From: Hortaea werneckii
Lineage: Eukaryota; Ascomycota; Dothideomycetes; Mycosphaerellales; Teratosphaeriaceae
Reading direction: 5' to 3'
DNA length: 64,000 bases
Assembly (NCBI GenBank): GCA_037044905.1
Contig: JBAOKB010000174.1
Location: 124,001 to 188,000, forward strand
Within the stretch, counting starts at the first letter, position 1. The number at the start of each line of letters is the position of its first letter. The position numbers and the translations under genes are program-made. The notes below the pieces were generated by a model that searched no databases, was not told where the DNA came from, and was given only the letters and a program-made list of their open reading frames with translations. Positions 42,628 to 54,848 of this stretch are shown piece by piece.

Positions 42628-45600
42628 CTAAGTGAAAACATCAGTACTATACCGCTCGTTCCTGATGCGATCAAACCACTGATTCAAAGCCTCCTCGCTC
42701 GTATCCGCGCCTCTCTCTTCCCGTCTCGACTTCGCAATTTCCAGACACACCTTCTTCACACTCTCGCCCAGCTCTCGACTCCCACACACAAAGACCCTCG
42801 TGCCTCGGTCCCACAGCCCAGTCAACAACGGCGCATCGGCCCGGATCAGCGTATCGACATGCTTGTGACCACCACTCAACTCCGGCGCCCAGCTGAAGGC
42901 CCGATGGACGGTGACAGCACCCATCGCTTCCCACCGGTCTAGCTGCTCGGCGTGCAACGAGTCCTTTCCGGGTGGTGGCAACCAAAATACAGATGGGCCG
43001 GGGCCAACTTCCTGCCGGCGCCAATCTGAGCCGCGCGCTCCTGGACGAAACTCAAGAACGGCGCGATTCCAGTGCCAGCCGCCAGCATAATGACTGGGGT
43101 GTCCTCCGGCTTAGTCGGGAGATGGAACGCCGCATGGCTGGGCTTGATGGCCACGTGTACCATGTCGCCGGGCGCGAGGTGGGAGAGGTAGTTTGACGCG
43201 ACGCCGACATGACGTCCTTGGCCGCTGAAGGCGTCGCTTTCGAGAACGGCGTAGGTGAGGGAAGCCTTGTGGGGATCTGCTAGCGGTGACGAGGAGATGG
43301 AGTATTGTCTCACTCTCATGGTCATCAGGCAAGAGACGAAAGCGCCGAGGGGCAGGTCGATGTTTGGGTAGCGCTCGAGGAGGTCGAGGACGGAGATCCG
43401 CTTCTCGGTGATCAAGGCATTGAAATCGCCGTCCATCAACGCCGATAGCTCTTTCTTGGTGTTGTTGTCCTTGCTCGCTTCGATGAGCATGCTGACAGCT
43501 CGTTTGGTTGCTGGTTGGCTAAGCTCCACATACGCCGAGAAGAGATCATTAGCACTGATGGGCTCGTCAGTCGGTAAGGCCGTAGTGCTCTTGCTAGAGA
43601 TGGTGAGCATCGCGTCCCATGACAAGTTGAATCTTTGGGCCACCCGGTGCACTGTTTCCCTTGGATTGATTGGAAGAACAGCGAGATAGTCTCCAGCTCG
43701 GTATGACATCTCACTAGGCAGCTGCAGCTCGATCTGTCGCTTGACCGGGACTCCGGGAGCTGTCAACACAGTGTTGGAGAGCACCTTGGCCTCCGAGACA
43801 TCAGCACGAAGCCGCGAAGCTCTGCGATTGGAGACCTGAATGGACAGGCTCTGGCTTGCGGCAGCGCTACCGTCTTCTGCGCCTTCGATGCCGTACTGCG
43901 ACTTGAGCGCAGGCCACAGTACTTCATCCTCCCATGTCTGAAACGCGCTCATCATGTCGCCTTTTGCCGCGTCGGCAGAGCCCATGTCACAGATTCTTTT
44001 GCCACCATGCTCCTCAAGAAGCTTGTTGATGCTGTTAGGGATACGATGAAATGTCTGTTTCCAATCCGAGTGTCCACAGCCGAAGACTGCGTAGCTACTG
44101 TCGACCTTTTCCCCATCTTTCATCGTCTCCAGCCAGTTGTAGAAGTGAGAGGCATTGTCACACGGCTGGCCTTCGTAACTTGCGGTCACGATGACTACTG
44201 GCTCCTTCGCCGGGAGACCTTGCTTGGCGGAATCGAGTGTGTCCACTTTGCTTACGCGGAACCCGTGTGCAGCGGCATCAGCAGCGACAGTCTGTGCGAA
44301 AGCCTCACATGTCCCGCTGTTGCTACCATAGAGCACGGTCAATGGTTGTGCATTCTCGTCAACTTGCTTGACGTTTGGCTTGCTCGCGGCCGAAGGGCCC
44401 TCTGATCTGATTGAGCCAGCAAGACTCTGCTCGACCTTCGTGGCCGTCCAACCATCACGCAAAGTCGCCCTCATGTAGAAGTCTTTTGGCTTGATGGTCA
44501 AGGTCGATTTGATCTGTAAGTTGTACGTCGAATCGTCGGCTGCGAAGTTGAAGTACTGCAAGAGCATTGCGGTAACCATCATAGCCTCTTGCCACGCGAA
44601 AGGTCGTCCAATGCATCCACGAGCACCATTGCCGAAGGGCTTCCATGAGCTTGGCGGCAGTGCGTTGAATTGCTCGTCAAGCATTCTTTCCGGCTTCCAT
44701 TCTTCAGCGTCCTCTCCATACACCGCGGGGTCTCGATGGACCGCGGGGAGGACAGCAATGATAGGCTCTCCATGATTTACACCGTACTTTCCACCGAGAA
44801 GCTCGCCGCCCTCAGCGTGGGGTGCAACTGTGAAAGCTGGTGCTGTTGGCTGCAATCGCAGCGTCTCTCGGAGGCACGCGGTGATATAAGGCAGCTCGTT
44901 GAGGTGGCGAGCTTCCATCGAGCCCTTACCAATGACCCGGTCAACCTCCTCCTGGGCCTTCCTGTACGCATCAGGTGATTTGACTAGATAGTGGAACAAG
45001 AAGCTCAAAAGTCCACTTGTAGTCTCGTGTCCGGCAATAAGGAAGGTGATCATGTTATCAATAATTGTCTCCTGTCCCAGGGCCTTTCCAGTCTTGGGGT
45101 CCCGACCTTTGATCATAGCATTGAGCAGGTCTTTGATTTCCTTCGGATTCTGCCTTCGCTTGTTCACGATGTCGTCGCTGAGGTTTCGCATATACTCAAT
45201 GTCCTTTTGAAATTGCGCTTCATCCGCTCGGTAAAAGGGTGCCATGTATGCCGGCCTCCTGGATCTCATTCCACCTTCATGCAGGAAATTGACCATAGAT
45301 GTGATGAACGGGTGCATCTCGTCCGTGTAGAAAGAGTTAAACCGGTAGTCCATGGTGCACAAGGCAAGGGTGTCGAGTGTCAGGCGCGTGAAGTCGTCAG
45401 TTGTTGGGATCTTGTACTCTGAGCCGTACCGAGCCCATTTGAGCACGAGTTGGCTGGCTATGTCTTTCATGTCGTCAAACATGGAAGTAATGTTGAGCGG
45501 TCCAAATGCAGGGACCAAAACGCGATGGGCCACATGCCAGTTCTCCTCGTGGTTCTGTGCTGTGAAAAGCCCATCGTGGATACCCGCTCGCAGTTCGGCG

Positions 45601-45899
45601 AGGGCAACCGCAACGAATTTGCCAAAGCGTTTCTCATCACATATCTCGTTCATAAGGCGCTGTGACGCAACGAAGACACGCTTTTTGCCAAAGATGGTGA
45701 GGCTAAATATTTCACCTTCGGTCTGTCAGCGATGGTCGGTCGACATGCAAGAACAGGCAAACTCACCGTATTGCTTTGCAAGATTCTGAAGTGAGGCGAT
45801 TGGAAGTTCAGGGTCGAGATCTGTGATATTGCCTACAATGGGATAACCCTTAGGGCCAGGAATGGGCACAGTGTCCCGCATATCGATGGCTGCGGCCAT
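42628..45899 (-). CDS. CYP505: Self-sufficient cytochrome P450-reductase fusion (CYP505-type fatty-acid hydroxylase)
   Basis: Exons 45767-45899 and 42628-45715 (51 bp intron), about 1073 residues. The start is MAAAIDMRDTVPIPGPKGYP. P450 part: I-helix FLIAGHETTSG, ExxR in CLRETLRLQ, heme loop FGNGARGCIGRPFAW. Reductase part: FMN site LTVLYGSNSGTCEAFAQ, FAD site RQYSISSSPL, NADPH site MLAAGTGIAPFLSF and C-terminal FVCGSRELGESV. Like bacterial BM3 and fungal P450foxy, such fusions hydroxylate fatty acids near the omega end without a separate reductase. The single frame change, near 42966, is a missing base in CCGGAAAGG: upstream FGCHHPE, downstream KDSLHAEQLDRWE. No N-terminal membrane anchor is visible, as usual for CYP505. 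Confidence 0.93.
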
Positions 45900-47389
45900 T
45901 GCCACTGGGGTGCAGGACCTCTGCAAGCTCAGGGGCGCTATGTCGAGATCGGTTCAGGAATGAGTGTGAGTGTAGCTTGAAGTTCTCGTTCTAAGGTTCA
46001 AGAGTGGTAGAATATGCAAGGTGATGAATAAGAGTGGGGGAACGTGAGAGCTGTGGTATCATGGGTCTTATACAAGCAGGCTGCAGCCGCTTTATGCCTA
46101 CCGCGTTTGCACCTTTGGCGTCATGTCTATCGGATGCATCGTGCAGAGGCGACTCCGAGCAGCGGCGCTGTAACTGTTTTCTGCATGAGGGTCGCTACGG
46201 CCGAAGGAATCTCGTTCAACCAAGGGCGACAAGGGTATACATCTCGGCCGCGCGACGGTCCGATAGGGCCGTTTTCCGCTTGCCGTAAAGGACATCTTCT
46301 TGTTCTGGCTCGCACGTGATGTCTCAATGCAACTATCTTCGGCTTGTAAGAATGAAGTGCGACTCCGAACGCGATGATTTGGGATATGCTCTGGTATGCG
46401 GTCAGGTCTAAAGGCCGTTCATACTATGGGGGCGTGGTGTTGAGCACGTAGCACCGGGCGAAGCATTCCAGGTCGGCGGTCGGAGGCTAATTGCAGGCTC
46501 GTCCGGCTCGTGCGTAATGAGGTAAAAGGAATAAGCTGGAATACTAATAAAGTACTATGTACCTGCTAGCCTCCAGAATCTAGAGGAATGCCAATACGGC
46601 CGTGAAGCGCAGGCCACAATTGATTTACTGTGTCCCGACAGGTCAACTCGTATATCGGCTCAAGATTTGCCAGGAAGGACACCAACCGTTGCGGGACGAC
46701 TGCACGGTGTTCGCAGAGGAGGTGCACACTGTGTTGTGATCATGTCGAGATGATACCTATGTAGGTAGGTATGTAGTTGTCTTGCGCCGGACAAGCGACC
46801 AGAGTGTACTATGTACTGTACTATAGGCATGTCCTATAGGCATGCGCACGTTCTCAAACACCGGTTTCTCATTGGCAGGATCTCCGTCATACATATCCAC
46901 TTACCTTGGTGGTTTGCGGACTGCAGGTGCCCCAGGATGTAAGCATGTCATGTGCTGCGTGCATCTTCTGCAACTTCCTTTGCTTCGTGCAACAGATACC
47001 TCTGTATTTTTTTCTTCTTCTTGACTTTATCACCTCAATTTTCATATTTTTATCGGCCGTAGGTAGCTTGCACTCGGAACCGGCTTTCCTCCCTACCTCC
47101 GTACATACTGTCCCCGGATCTGCCTGCAGTGGCGGCTGATCCCTGCGCTGCTAGCACGGCCAGACTGTCCAGTACCTGCGTCCAGTCTCAGAAACGTCCA
47201 CGGCCGGTGACGTATTTTGCTGCGTGCCATTTTCGGAACCACCTGCACTCGACGGTCTACTCAATTTACTTCCAATATCAATACCTAGGTACACTGCGGA
47301 TTGGTCAGGATCGGTTATTGGATACCACGATCGCTCGGATTGGGATGAACTAGACAGAAACATCCCTGGGAGCACAAGCATCCCCAAAG
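45900..47389. other. Divergent promoter region 1.5 kb
   Basis: It lies between CYP505 and the endopolyphosphatase gene. It contains one TACCTAGGTA palindrome (47282-47291), about 100 bp before the PPN1 start, and GTAGGTAGGTATGTAG-like sequence near 46760. No gene. Confidence 0.45.
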
Positions 47390-49452
47390 ATGCTCAAGAC
47401 CGACGGCAAGCGGGCTTTCTGCTTCGTAGCTCTGCTGGCCGGCTCGTTGGCTGCGCCCCCAACACAATGGCCTTTGCAGGGCGAGCAAGATGCTAGAATC
47501 GACAGCCAGCATGATCTCGAGCATGCGGAAACGCGGCGACCTCTCCACGGTCGTTTTCTGCACCTGACCGACTTCCATCCCGACCGATTCTACGAAATCT
47601 ACTCCTCCACATCATCAGACGCAGCATGCCATCGAGGACAGGGCCCTGCGGGCATCTACGGCGCCGAGATGAGCGATTGCGACAGCCCGATTGATTTAGT
47701 CAACCAGACTATGGCGTGGATCAAGGAACAGTTCAAGGACAAGGTGGATTTCATCGTGTGGACTGGAGACTCGGCACGGCATGACAATGATGATGAGATA
47801 CCTCGTAACGCTGGTCAGGTCACGAAGCTGAATGAGTTCATGGTCCACAAGATGTTCGAGGTCTTTGGCAAGCATAATGGCGACGAGGACGACAATGATC
47901 CCAACAACGACTTCGTGATCCCTATAGTGCCCAACCTAGGCAACAATGACATCCTGCCACACAACGTCATGACCAAGGGACCCAACACCTGGACGCGAAC
48001 ATACGCTCGCATATGGCGGCAATTCATCCCCGAGGTGCAAAAGCATTCATTCGAGCAAGGCGGCTGGTTCTACGTAGAGGTTATTCCGAACAAGCTCGCC
48101 GTCTTTTCGCTCAACACACTGTACTTCTTCAAGAGTAATGCTGCTGTAGATGGCTGCGCATCGCCCAGAGAGCCAGGGTCACAGCAATTCGAGTGGCTGC
48201 GCATCCAACTGCAGTTCATGCGGGAGCGCGGAGTCAAGGCAATTTTGACGGGACACGTCCCGCCTATCAGACAAGATGCGAAGACCACATGGGAGGAAAG
48301 CTGCTGGCAGAAATATGCACTTTGGTTACAGCAGTACAGAGATGTCGTCATCACTGGACTGTATGGGCACTTCAACTACGATCATTTCATGCTACAAGAC
48401 TTCGAGGATCTAGACAAGGACACGCAGCGCGGAAGAATGTCTTATTACCACACGCACGATGCTGAAGATAGCATACATGCGGCAGTATCATCTGACTACT
48501 GGCTTCAGCTGAGAGAGCAGTGGTCGGAGTTGCCTGAGCCGCCAGAGTCATTGAAAGGAATTGATGATGACGAGCACTTTCCGAAAAGAATGGGCGACAT
48601 CATGCCGCTGTGGTTAGAAAGAATGTGGCGACAGTCTAAGTCTTCAAAAGGTAAAGACAAAGAGAAGCAGAGGCGCAAGAAGTATCTCAAGAAAATGGGT
48701 GGCAAGTACGCCGAACGCTTCTCAACATCCTTTGTTGCCGCAAGCGTTGTACCGAACTTGTTCCCAACAGTCAGGGTGTACGATTACAACATTTCCGGTC
48801 TCGAAGGCCGCGAGCATGACCTCGCAACGCCAAATCCAGCGCCATTCGATTGGTATCTGGACGACGACGACGACGATCAGATTGACATGAAGAAGAAGAA
48901 AAAGAAGGAGAAGTTCTATAGGTTCAAAGTGCCTGAGCCACCTTCAAAGTCTTCACCACCAGGACCAGCGTACTCGTCTCAGGCTCTGAGCTTGATGAAA
49001 TACAGGCAATACTACGCCAATCTTACGCATATCAATAATGACTTTGTCGCACTACGCAGCGACGAAGACGCAGATGCAGAGAAATGGAACAAGGGCAAGC
49101 ACAAGGGCAAAAGACCTCACGATCGAGACCACGAGCCAAACCCGCGCCCGTTCAAATACCAGCTCCATTATGATACCCAAGAAGACGACATTTACCACCT
49201 CAAGGATCTTACGATGCCCAACCTTATCGACCTCGCAAGGAGAGTTGGCGGCTTCGTCCCAGAGAGCAGCAGTACGGTGACCTCTGAGGCTACCAAGAAA
49301 GAAGCACAAGAAGGGGAAGAAGAAGCACGGGAAAGGCAAACATGGCAAAAACCATGCGAGGCAGAACGAGGCCTGGTATACCTTCATTCCGCCGAGCCTT
49401 TGTCGAGACGAAAGATTCAAGAGAAATTGAAAAGGAGTTTGGAGATGGATAG
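47390..49452 (+). CDS. PPN1: Endopolyphosphatase (vacuolar, PPN1-like); two apparent insertions near the 3' end
   Basis: About 686 residues, intronless. The N-terminal hydrophobic segment (residues 9-22) acts as signal anchor to the vacuole in the family. Calcineurin-like metallophosphatase motifs appear in order: LHLTDFHPDRFYE, VWTGDSARHDND, PNLGNNDILPHN, ILTGHVPP and GLYGHFNYDHF. It cleaves long polyphosphate chains internally. Lys-rich and acidic inserts (DDDDDD, KKKKKK) occur late in the protein. The open frame as given drifts after EAQEG; dropping one G near 49313 and one C near 49390 gives HGKNHARQNEAWYTFI then RRAFVETKDSREIEKEFGDG with a stop at 49450-49452. That matches the C-terminus I expect for the family, and the length then becomes a multiple of three. 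Confidence 0.92.
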
Positions 49453-49824
49453 ATTGCTTATCATAGAGACCTGGATAGCCGGGCTGTGTATGCGTACAGG
49501 ACGAGATGGAAGATGTGTAGGCGATACCCTAGCATAGCGATTTCAAGCAACCTACAGAAGCAGCCACACGCTCTTAGAATCAAAAGCCGTATCGTGCCCA
49601 TGTGTAATATAGGTCTGAATGCTGCCCGTTCAATGTCTCTTCTCACGCACAACGGCCATGACGTAGTAGACGTTTTTCGTCCACTTTGGCTTTAAACCTG
49701 AACCCGCAACCTAAACTTGAACAACTTCTCAATACCTCAAATAATAATCTTCATAAGAACCTCTGCAACATTTACATGTTAGCTGTGGGCTGCAAATTAG
49801 CAGATTGTTCCTTAGCCGTCATCG
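49453..49824. other. Short intergenic region
   Basis: 372 bp between PPN1 and the next plus-strand gene. No feature recognised. Confidence 0.4.
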
Positions 49825-50828
49825 ATGGAATCCTCAAGTCGTCCGACCAAAGGCCAGCCGGCACCCGCACCGTACTATTTGACGCAAGGTGATAGCGCGC
49901 TATACTGTCAGACGTGTGGCAGAGTAATAGGTAAGGTCCATTTCCAACACGCCTCAATCAGGAAATAAGTCGATGCAAATGCCAGTGATTCTAACACCGA
50001 AAAAAAAAACATTAATCAGGCCAAAGAAGAGCCAACGCATCCAAAGCCTCCTCCAACGAAGTCAAATACTGCTCCGACAAATGCAAGCGGCGCAAACCGA
50101 GCGATCACCCGGAAAGTTTCGACCGGAGGGTCGAGGATGCCCTGTTAGCCCTCCTCTCCGGCCGGCCCGACGGCCGGACACGGCGACCTCGTGCCCCCCG
50201 TCAAGGCCCAGCATAAGCCGGCCAAGGGGGACCCGCGGATCATCGTCTCGATTCCGGAGCTGGAGACGGCGGTATTCGGTGACCGGACGGATCCGGAGAA
50301 GGTGTATGGACGGCGGAAGAATCGGCGGTCGAGGTTTGTGAGGGAGACAGGCGAGTGGCGGAGCGTTGATATGGAGGACCCTGGGAGGGAGGTGCAGGGG
50401 GTTGAGCACGCGGATGGGGAAGGAGATGAGGAAGTTGGAGGGGTGAAGGTGAATTGGAATCCTTCTGACGATGACGATGACGATGAGGACGGAGACGGTG
50501 GTGCGCCTCCTGGCGACGACCGTGAGGGCGGCGGGGTGGCAAAGTCCGAGGAGACGCCTGAGATGCTCGCGAAGCGGCGGGCTGGCCAGAAGAAGGCCAA
50601 GGAGAAGGAACTGATCAAGCAGGCTGCACGCCGCGCTGTGGTGTTTGGGCTACCGGTAGATGCGCCGGCTGAAAAGTCTGGGGGAAGAAAGGGAAAGCTG
50701 CTCGTGCTGCGGCAGATACGGAACAGCCGGAGAAGGTAAGGAGGAAATGCGAGTGTTTGATGAATGGTCATGTGGTCGAGCCTAGCTTTGCGAAAGGCGA
50801 CTGGCAAATACGATGGCGAGAGGATTAA
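49825..50828 (+). CDS. Uncharacterised Cys-rich (zinc-binding-like) protein; two compensating apparent indels
   Basis: Exons 49825-49930 and 50020-50828 (89 bp intron, acceptor after a 10-base A run) total 915 bp, 304 residues. The N-terminus PYYLTQGDSALYCQTCGRVI is followed after the splice by EVKYCSDKCKRRKP: C-x2-C and C-x3-C, a plausible zinc knuckle. The middle has IIVSIPELETAVFGDRTDPEKVYGRRKNRRSRF and a long Asp/Glu/Gly-rich acidic stretch. The end, in another frame, reads KVRRKCECLMNGHVVEPSFA then KGDWQIRWRED. One extra base near 50173 and one missing base near 50690 connect the pieces and cancel out. I do not recognise the family. It is tandem with PPN1. Confidence 0.75.
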
Positions 50829-51026
50829 ATTCGGAGGCGATTTTAAAGCCAAAATCATAAGGCACAATTCAAATTAAAATTCATCTATATCGGATTGCAT
50901 CGTTAAAGATTAATTATGTTGTATCTCCCCTCTTGCTCTCTATGGGTATAAGTCTAGCATCAATGGCCGTAACTCTATCAATGCCCTGTAACCCAACCTT
51001 GTACCGTTGTACACCATCCAAAGCCC

Positions 51027-53261
51027 TTACTGGTTCTGAGGGACGCTTCCGGCGCGGCGAGAAAAGCTTGCGGCGCGAATCTCGCTCTGGCGCCTGACTT
51101 CCTCAATATCACCACCGAAGTACTTGACAATCTCCTCGTCGAGCTCACGTCCCTTCAGCTTTGGCATGTGCTTGGCGTGCTTGACGGGGTTAATACCCTT
51201 AGCATTGGCCGAAGCGAAGATGACGTCCAACTCTTCAAGAGAACGACCCTTTGGCTCGGGGAAACTGCAATAGAGTCAGATCCAATCCTAGTAGCCTGAT
51301 GGCATGCATAGCTGGGCGAGAACTTACAAGAAGTAGACAGTAGGGATAATGCAAGCACAGAAGACGGCGAACATGGTGTATGTGTTGTAGCGCAAGTTGG
51401 TGAAAGCCGGGGTGTGATCATGACGATCAAGAAGTTTGTAAGCCAGTTCGAGCAGGTACTGAGAGCGTTGGCCTGGATACGAATACGCAGGTTGGTGATC
51501 TCGGCACTGTCCCAAAACGTCAGTAAAGTCTTCAGAGCACACACCTCACAGATCAAGGCCACTTACGGATACAGCCAGGTCATTCCAAGCCAGCCAATGG
51601 CGAACATGGTGTTAAATCCAAATAAGGAAAACCGTGGCAACAACACCATAGCTAGTCTCGAGGACCGGTGCGCCAAACTCGTTGATGGTGGCCGTGGAAG
51701 AGCTGCCAGAAAGGATGGCCATGGACGCCATCATGCCAAAGGCACCGACAAGCATGAGCTTACGGCGACCAACCTTCTCGATCAGAGGGACCGCGATAAG
51801 AGCAGCGAGGAAATATTCAGTACCGTTGCAGGCTGATAGAAGACGAGACCTGTCAGGCCCGAAACCCAAGCTGTTCTCAAAGACGTAAGTGGCGTAGTAG
51901 GTCTATCAAAATGTTAGCAAAATTTGATACTGTGTCATTGCAAGAGTGCACATACAATCAAGTTGATACCGCAGATCTGTTGGAAGAACTGCGACGTGAT
52001 ACCGAGGATGTTCGGCGCAGGTTTTGACTGGGTCCGTTGTGCAAGAGCTCGCGCATCTTGAATCCGCCACCGCGGCTCTGGACCTCGAGCGCCTCCTTGA
52101 TGTTCTGCATTTCGATGTCCACCTCCTCTGAGTCCAATTCGTTGCCCTGGAGGCGAGCAAGGACATCTCGTGCTTCCTCAGGACGTCCTCGCATAAGCAA
52201 CCAACGAGGCGAATCTGGGAGATACAACAAAGCCCACATGACCAGCAAAGTGAAGAAGGACTGGAACATGATCGGGAATCTCCAGCGAACACTGCTGTAG
52301 GAACGGCCAGACGGAATGAAGTAGAAGCCATAGTCGACCCAGTAAGCGATCATGATACCAAACACGATCGTTGCACCGGAAGTGACAATGTCTCGTCCTC
52401 GATTCTCTGGTTTCGCGCATTCGGATTGCCATGTGGGAATAGCTGGAGGAACATTAGCGCGAGCTCGAACGACCCAATCCATCTCGGACAAGACTTACTT
52501 GATGTCACCATGCCATTGCCTATGCCACCGATAATACGACCAGCGATAAGAGTGCCATAGTCGTGCGCAGCAGCTTGAAGGATGGTGCCGATAATCATGA
52601 TGATGGATCCATAGAACGTGGAGCTTTTACGACCCCAGGTCTCACCGTAGAACAGAATCAAGACAGCGCCCATGAAGCAACCAATCTGATAGATGGCGAC
52701 ACCGGCGGCCTGGGTGTTGGAGTCACCAGTGCAGTTATTCGGGTCCGGGATAGTGTTAGTAGGAGCATCGAGCCAGCAGAGGTCATTGGCGCGCGAGCGC
52801 GGCGTCATGAGAGGCAGCGACTTTTGAAAGTCATCCAGAGTTAGAAGAGCCGAAAGTACACCTTGGTCTACAAAAATGCCGTTAGCAGCTGCGTGGGATC
52901 TCATCGAGGGCAGAGAACTTGCCATAACCGAACATCAGGAAACCACAGGCTGCTGCCCAAGCAATAGAGATATTGAGGGGCTTGCCCTGGAGCTTCTTCT
53001 TGCCGAACTTCCATCTGAGAGAATATGTCAACCCCAAGGCTCTATTGTTTACGCGTTGTTGTCTTACTCAGGAAGGTTTCCCAATTTAGAAATTGACCCC
53101 CTCCATCCTTCTGGGCGGTCCTTGTCTCTCTCGTATTTCATTCTCTCTTCATGGGTCATGTTGTCCTCGACATGGCGGCCGTCTGGAGACGAGGAGCCAG
53201 AGGAGTGCTCCTGCTTCTCGTGCTCCAGCGGCTTCTCTTGCATCTCGGGAGCCGTATTCAT
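51027..53261 (-). CDS. MFS sugar transporter; GC-AG intron and three apparent indels
   Basis: Seven exons: 53068-53261, 52923-53014, 52499-52867, 51956-52442, 51567-51902, 51328-51506 and 51027-51264; about 631 residues. Sugar-porter signatures: FGYDQGVLSALL (created by the splice), GRIIGGIGNGMVTSTIPTWQ, LPDSPRWLLMRGR, QQICGINLI, EKVGRRKLML and PEPKGRSLEELD. The second intron (52868-52922) starts GCAAGT, a GC-AG intron. Frame changes: missing base near 52013 (before NILGITSQFFQQ), extra base near 51621 (before FNTMFAIGWLGM) and missing base near 51410 (before AFTNLRYNTYTMF); the net of minus one fits the exon sum of 1895. Likely plasma-membrane hexose or polyol uptake. A hydrophilic N-terminus of about 80 residues is rich in Glu and Ser. 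Confidence 0.9.
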
Positions 53262-54566
53262 TTTGGCAGATATGTGGAAAGAAGCGTTTACAAAGAAGTT
53301 CAAACAGAAGGAGTGAAAGAATATGAGGAAGAGGCACTTTATACTTAACCCACCAGTTCGCGCCTCCAGATTGCGGCACGTGGAACGCTCGTGCTATGAT
53401 GTCTATTGTGTGGGCACCCCATGGGACTCCGGTGCCGAGAGTTCGCCTCATCTCGAGCCCTGGTGTCGATGGAGTCAAAGGATGCTTCTGAATCTAAGAG
53501 ACTGGGCGTGAGTACCTCTTCTGGAAAGCCGAAATGCATGTCGATGCTTGGGAGATGTGCTTGTGCTTGTCCTCCAAGACGAGACAGGCAAGCCAGCGGA
53601 CTGGAGAGACCCCCAAGAGGCGAATTTGCTTGTCGAAGCCACTGCTGGGCGAGAACGAGCCCTGCCACGCATTCGAGGTTTGGCAGCCAAGTCGCCGAGG
53701 GCGCAACCTCGAAACGGCGCAACTGTGCGCAATTCGCTTTGCTGAGATCGATTCAAAGATGGTTATGGTCGCGTGAGCAAGTCGCAAAGCAATCGGATTC
53801 TTTCCATGCGCCGCAATGGCATGTTTGACGTTCTCCAGAGACTGCGCAACTCCAGATATCCAGACATCCACCTGGGGTCCACCGAGTGTCGAGTATCTAG
53901 ACTCCCTGTCTGGCCAAGAGCAATGACGAAGGCACGAGACCTTGGAAACCTTCAGTCGATCGCCACGGCCTTGGCCGCCGGACGCGGCTATCCACGCCGC
54001 AGTCGTGCATGAACTGCCTTGGCGACGGCGAACACACTGTTGTCACTCTCCGCGGCAGTCATCAGGTCCGCGTCTCGTAACGGCGGAGTGGTGTTCTGGT
54101 GATGGTATGCTGGGGAAGACCGAGCATAGAGGCGCTCGTGGGAAGGGAGGGTGGAGACCGAGGTTGTCTTGGCCCAATGCAACTAATCCATGGTTGCATC
54201 GTACACTACAGCGTAACCGCGGCGCATTGATACGGTGGCGGGGGTTATAGTTCGCTATCAAATGACCACGCATTGCGACTCCGTTATTATCATTCCTCTC
54301 GTATAGTGTTCCGAACACCTATGTAGATAGTAGTCAATGAGTCGTCGAGTGGGCCTTATGTACTTGCTAAGCGCTTGGGCCGAACGGCAACGGTTGGACC
54401 CAGCTTGGACACGCCGGCGCGCCCAGAATTGATGGAGCCCCATTCAGGCCCGGAGTCAATTCACGGCTAATTTAATGAATCAGGAGCCACACCTGCAACG
54501 CCCACTACGCCTTTGGGAAAAATGCGCGCGACCTCCTAGGTACACCCTTTGGTATTGCCAAATCAA
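53262..54566. other. Intergenic 1.3 kb
   Basis: Promoter of the sugar transporter plus unassigned sequence. ORFs of 60-140 codons overlap on both strands without a recognisable domain. Confidence 0.4.
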
Positions 54567-54848
54567 ATGACGTCGCCTCCACGGCCGGATCTGGTTCGAG
54601 TGTACCGCCACCTCTCCACTTCCGCTTTACGCGCCGTGCAGTATTCCAAGCCCGCTCGATATGTGTGCCGCGACAGGATCCGCGACGCCTTTCGGAACTC
54701 ACCAGCCGAGGCCTTCGATCCTACCAAGGTAGACCGCACACTGGCTTTCCTGAATAATGCCGCCAAGCATAAAGGCCTGGAGCATAGGATAGTGAAGAAC
54801 CTCATGTTCGTGTGGTGGGAGCAAGCGAAGCTCATGCGCAGGCCGTAG
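54567..54848 (+). CDS. DUF1763 family small protein (LYR-like)
   Basis: 93 residues, intronless; ATG at 54567 (MTSPPRPDLVRVYRHL). The pattern YRHLSTSALRAVQYSKPARY, then RDRIRDAFRNSP, DRTLAFLNNAAKHKGLEHRI and LMFVWWEQAK matches the fungal DUF1763 family as I know it. The family is short, basic, helical and resembles LYR-motif mitochondrial proteins. A role in mitochondrial complex or ribosome biogenesis is inferred from that resemblance only. The full expected length is present. Confidence 0.82.
   Translation: MTSPPRPDLVRVYRHLSTSALRAVQYSKPARYVCRDRIRDAFRNSPAEAFDPTKVDRTLAFLNNAAKHKGLEHRIVKNLMFVWWEQAKLMRRP

Noticed and set aside
34351..46000. Secondary-metabolite gene cluster (methyltransferase, FAD enzyme, MFS, P450)
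   Set aside because: No PKS, NRPS, terpene synthase or prenyltransferase backbone is present, and the P450 is a CYP505 housekeeping-type fusion.
53406..53871. ORFs of 120-140 codons on both strands
   Set aside because: They overlap each other antisense and show no recognisable domain; treated as intergenic.
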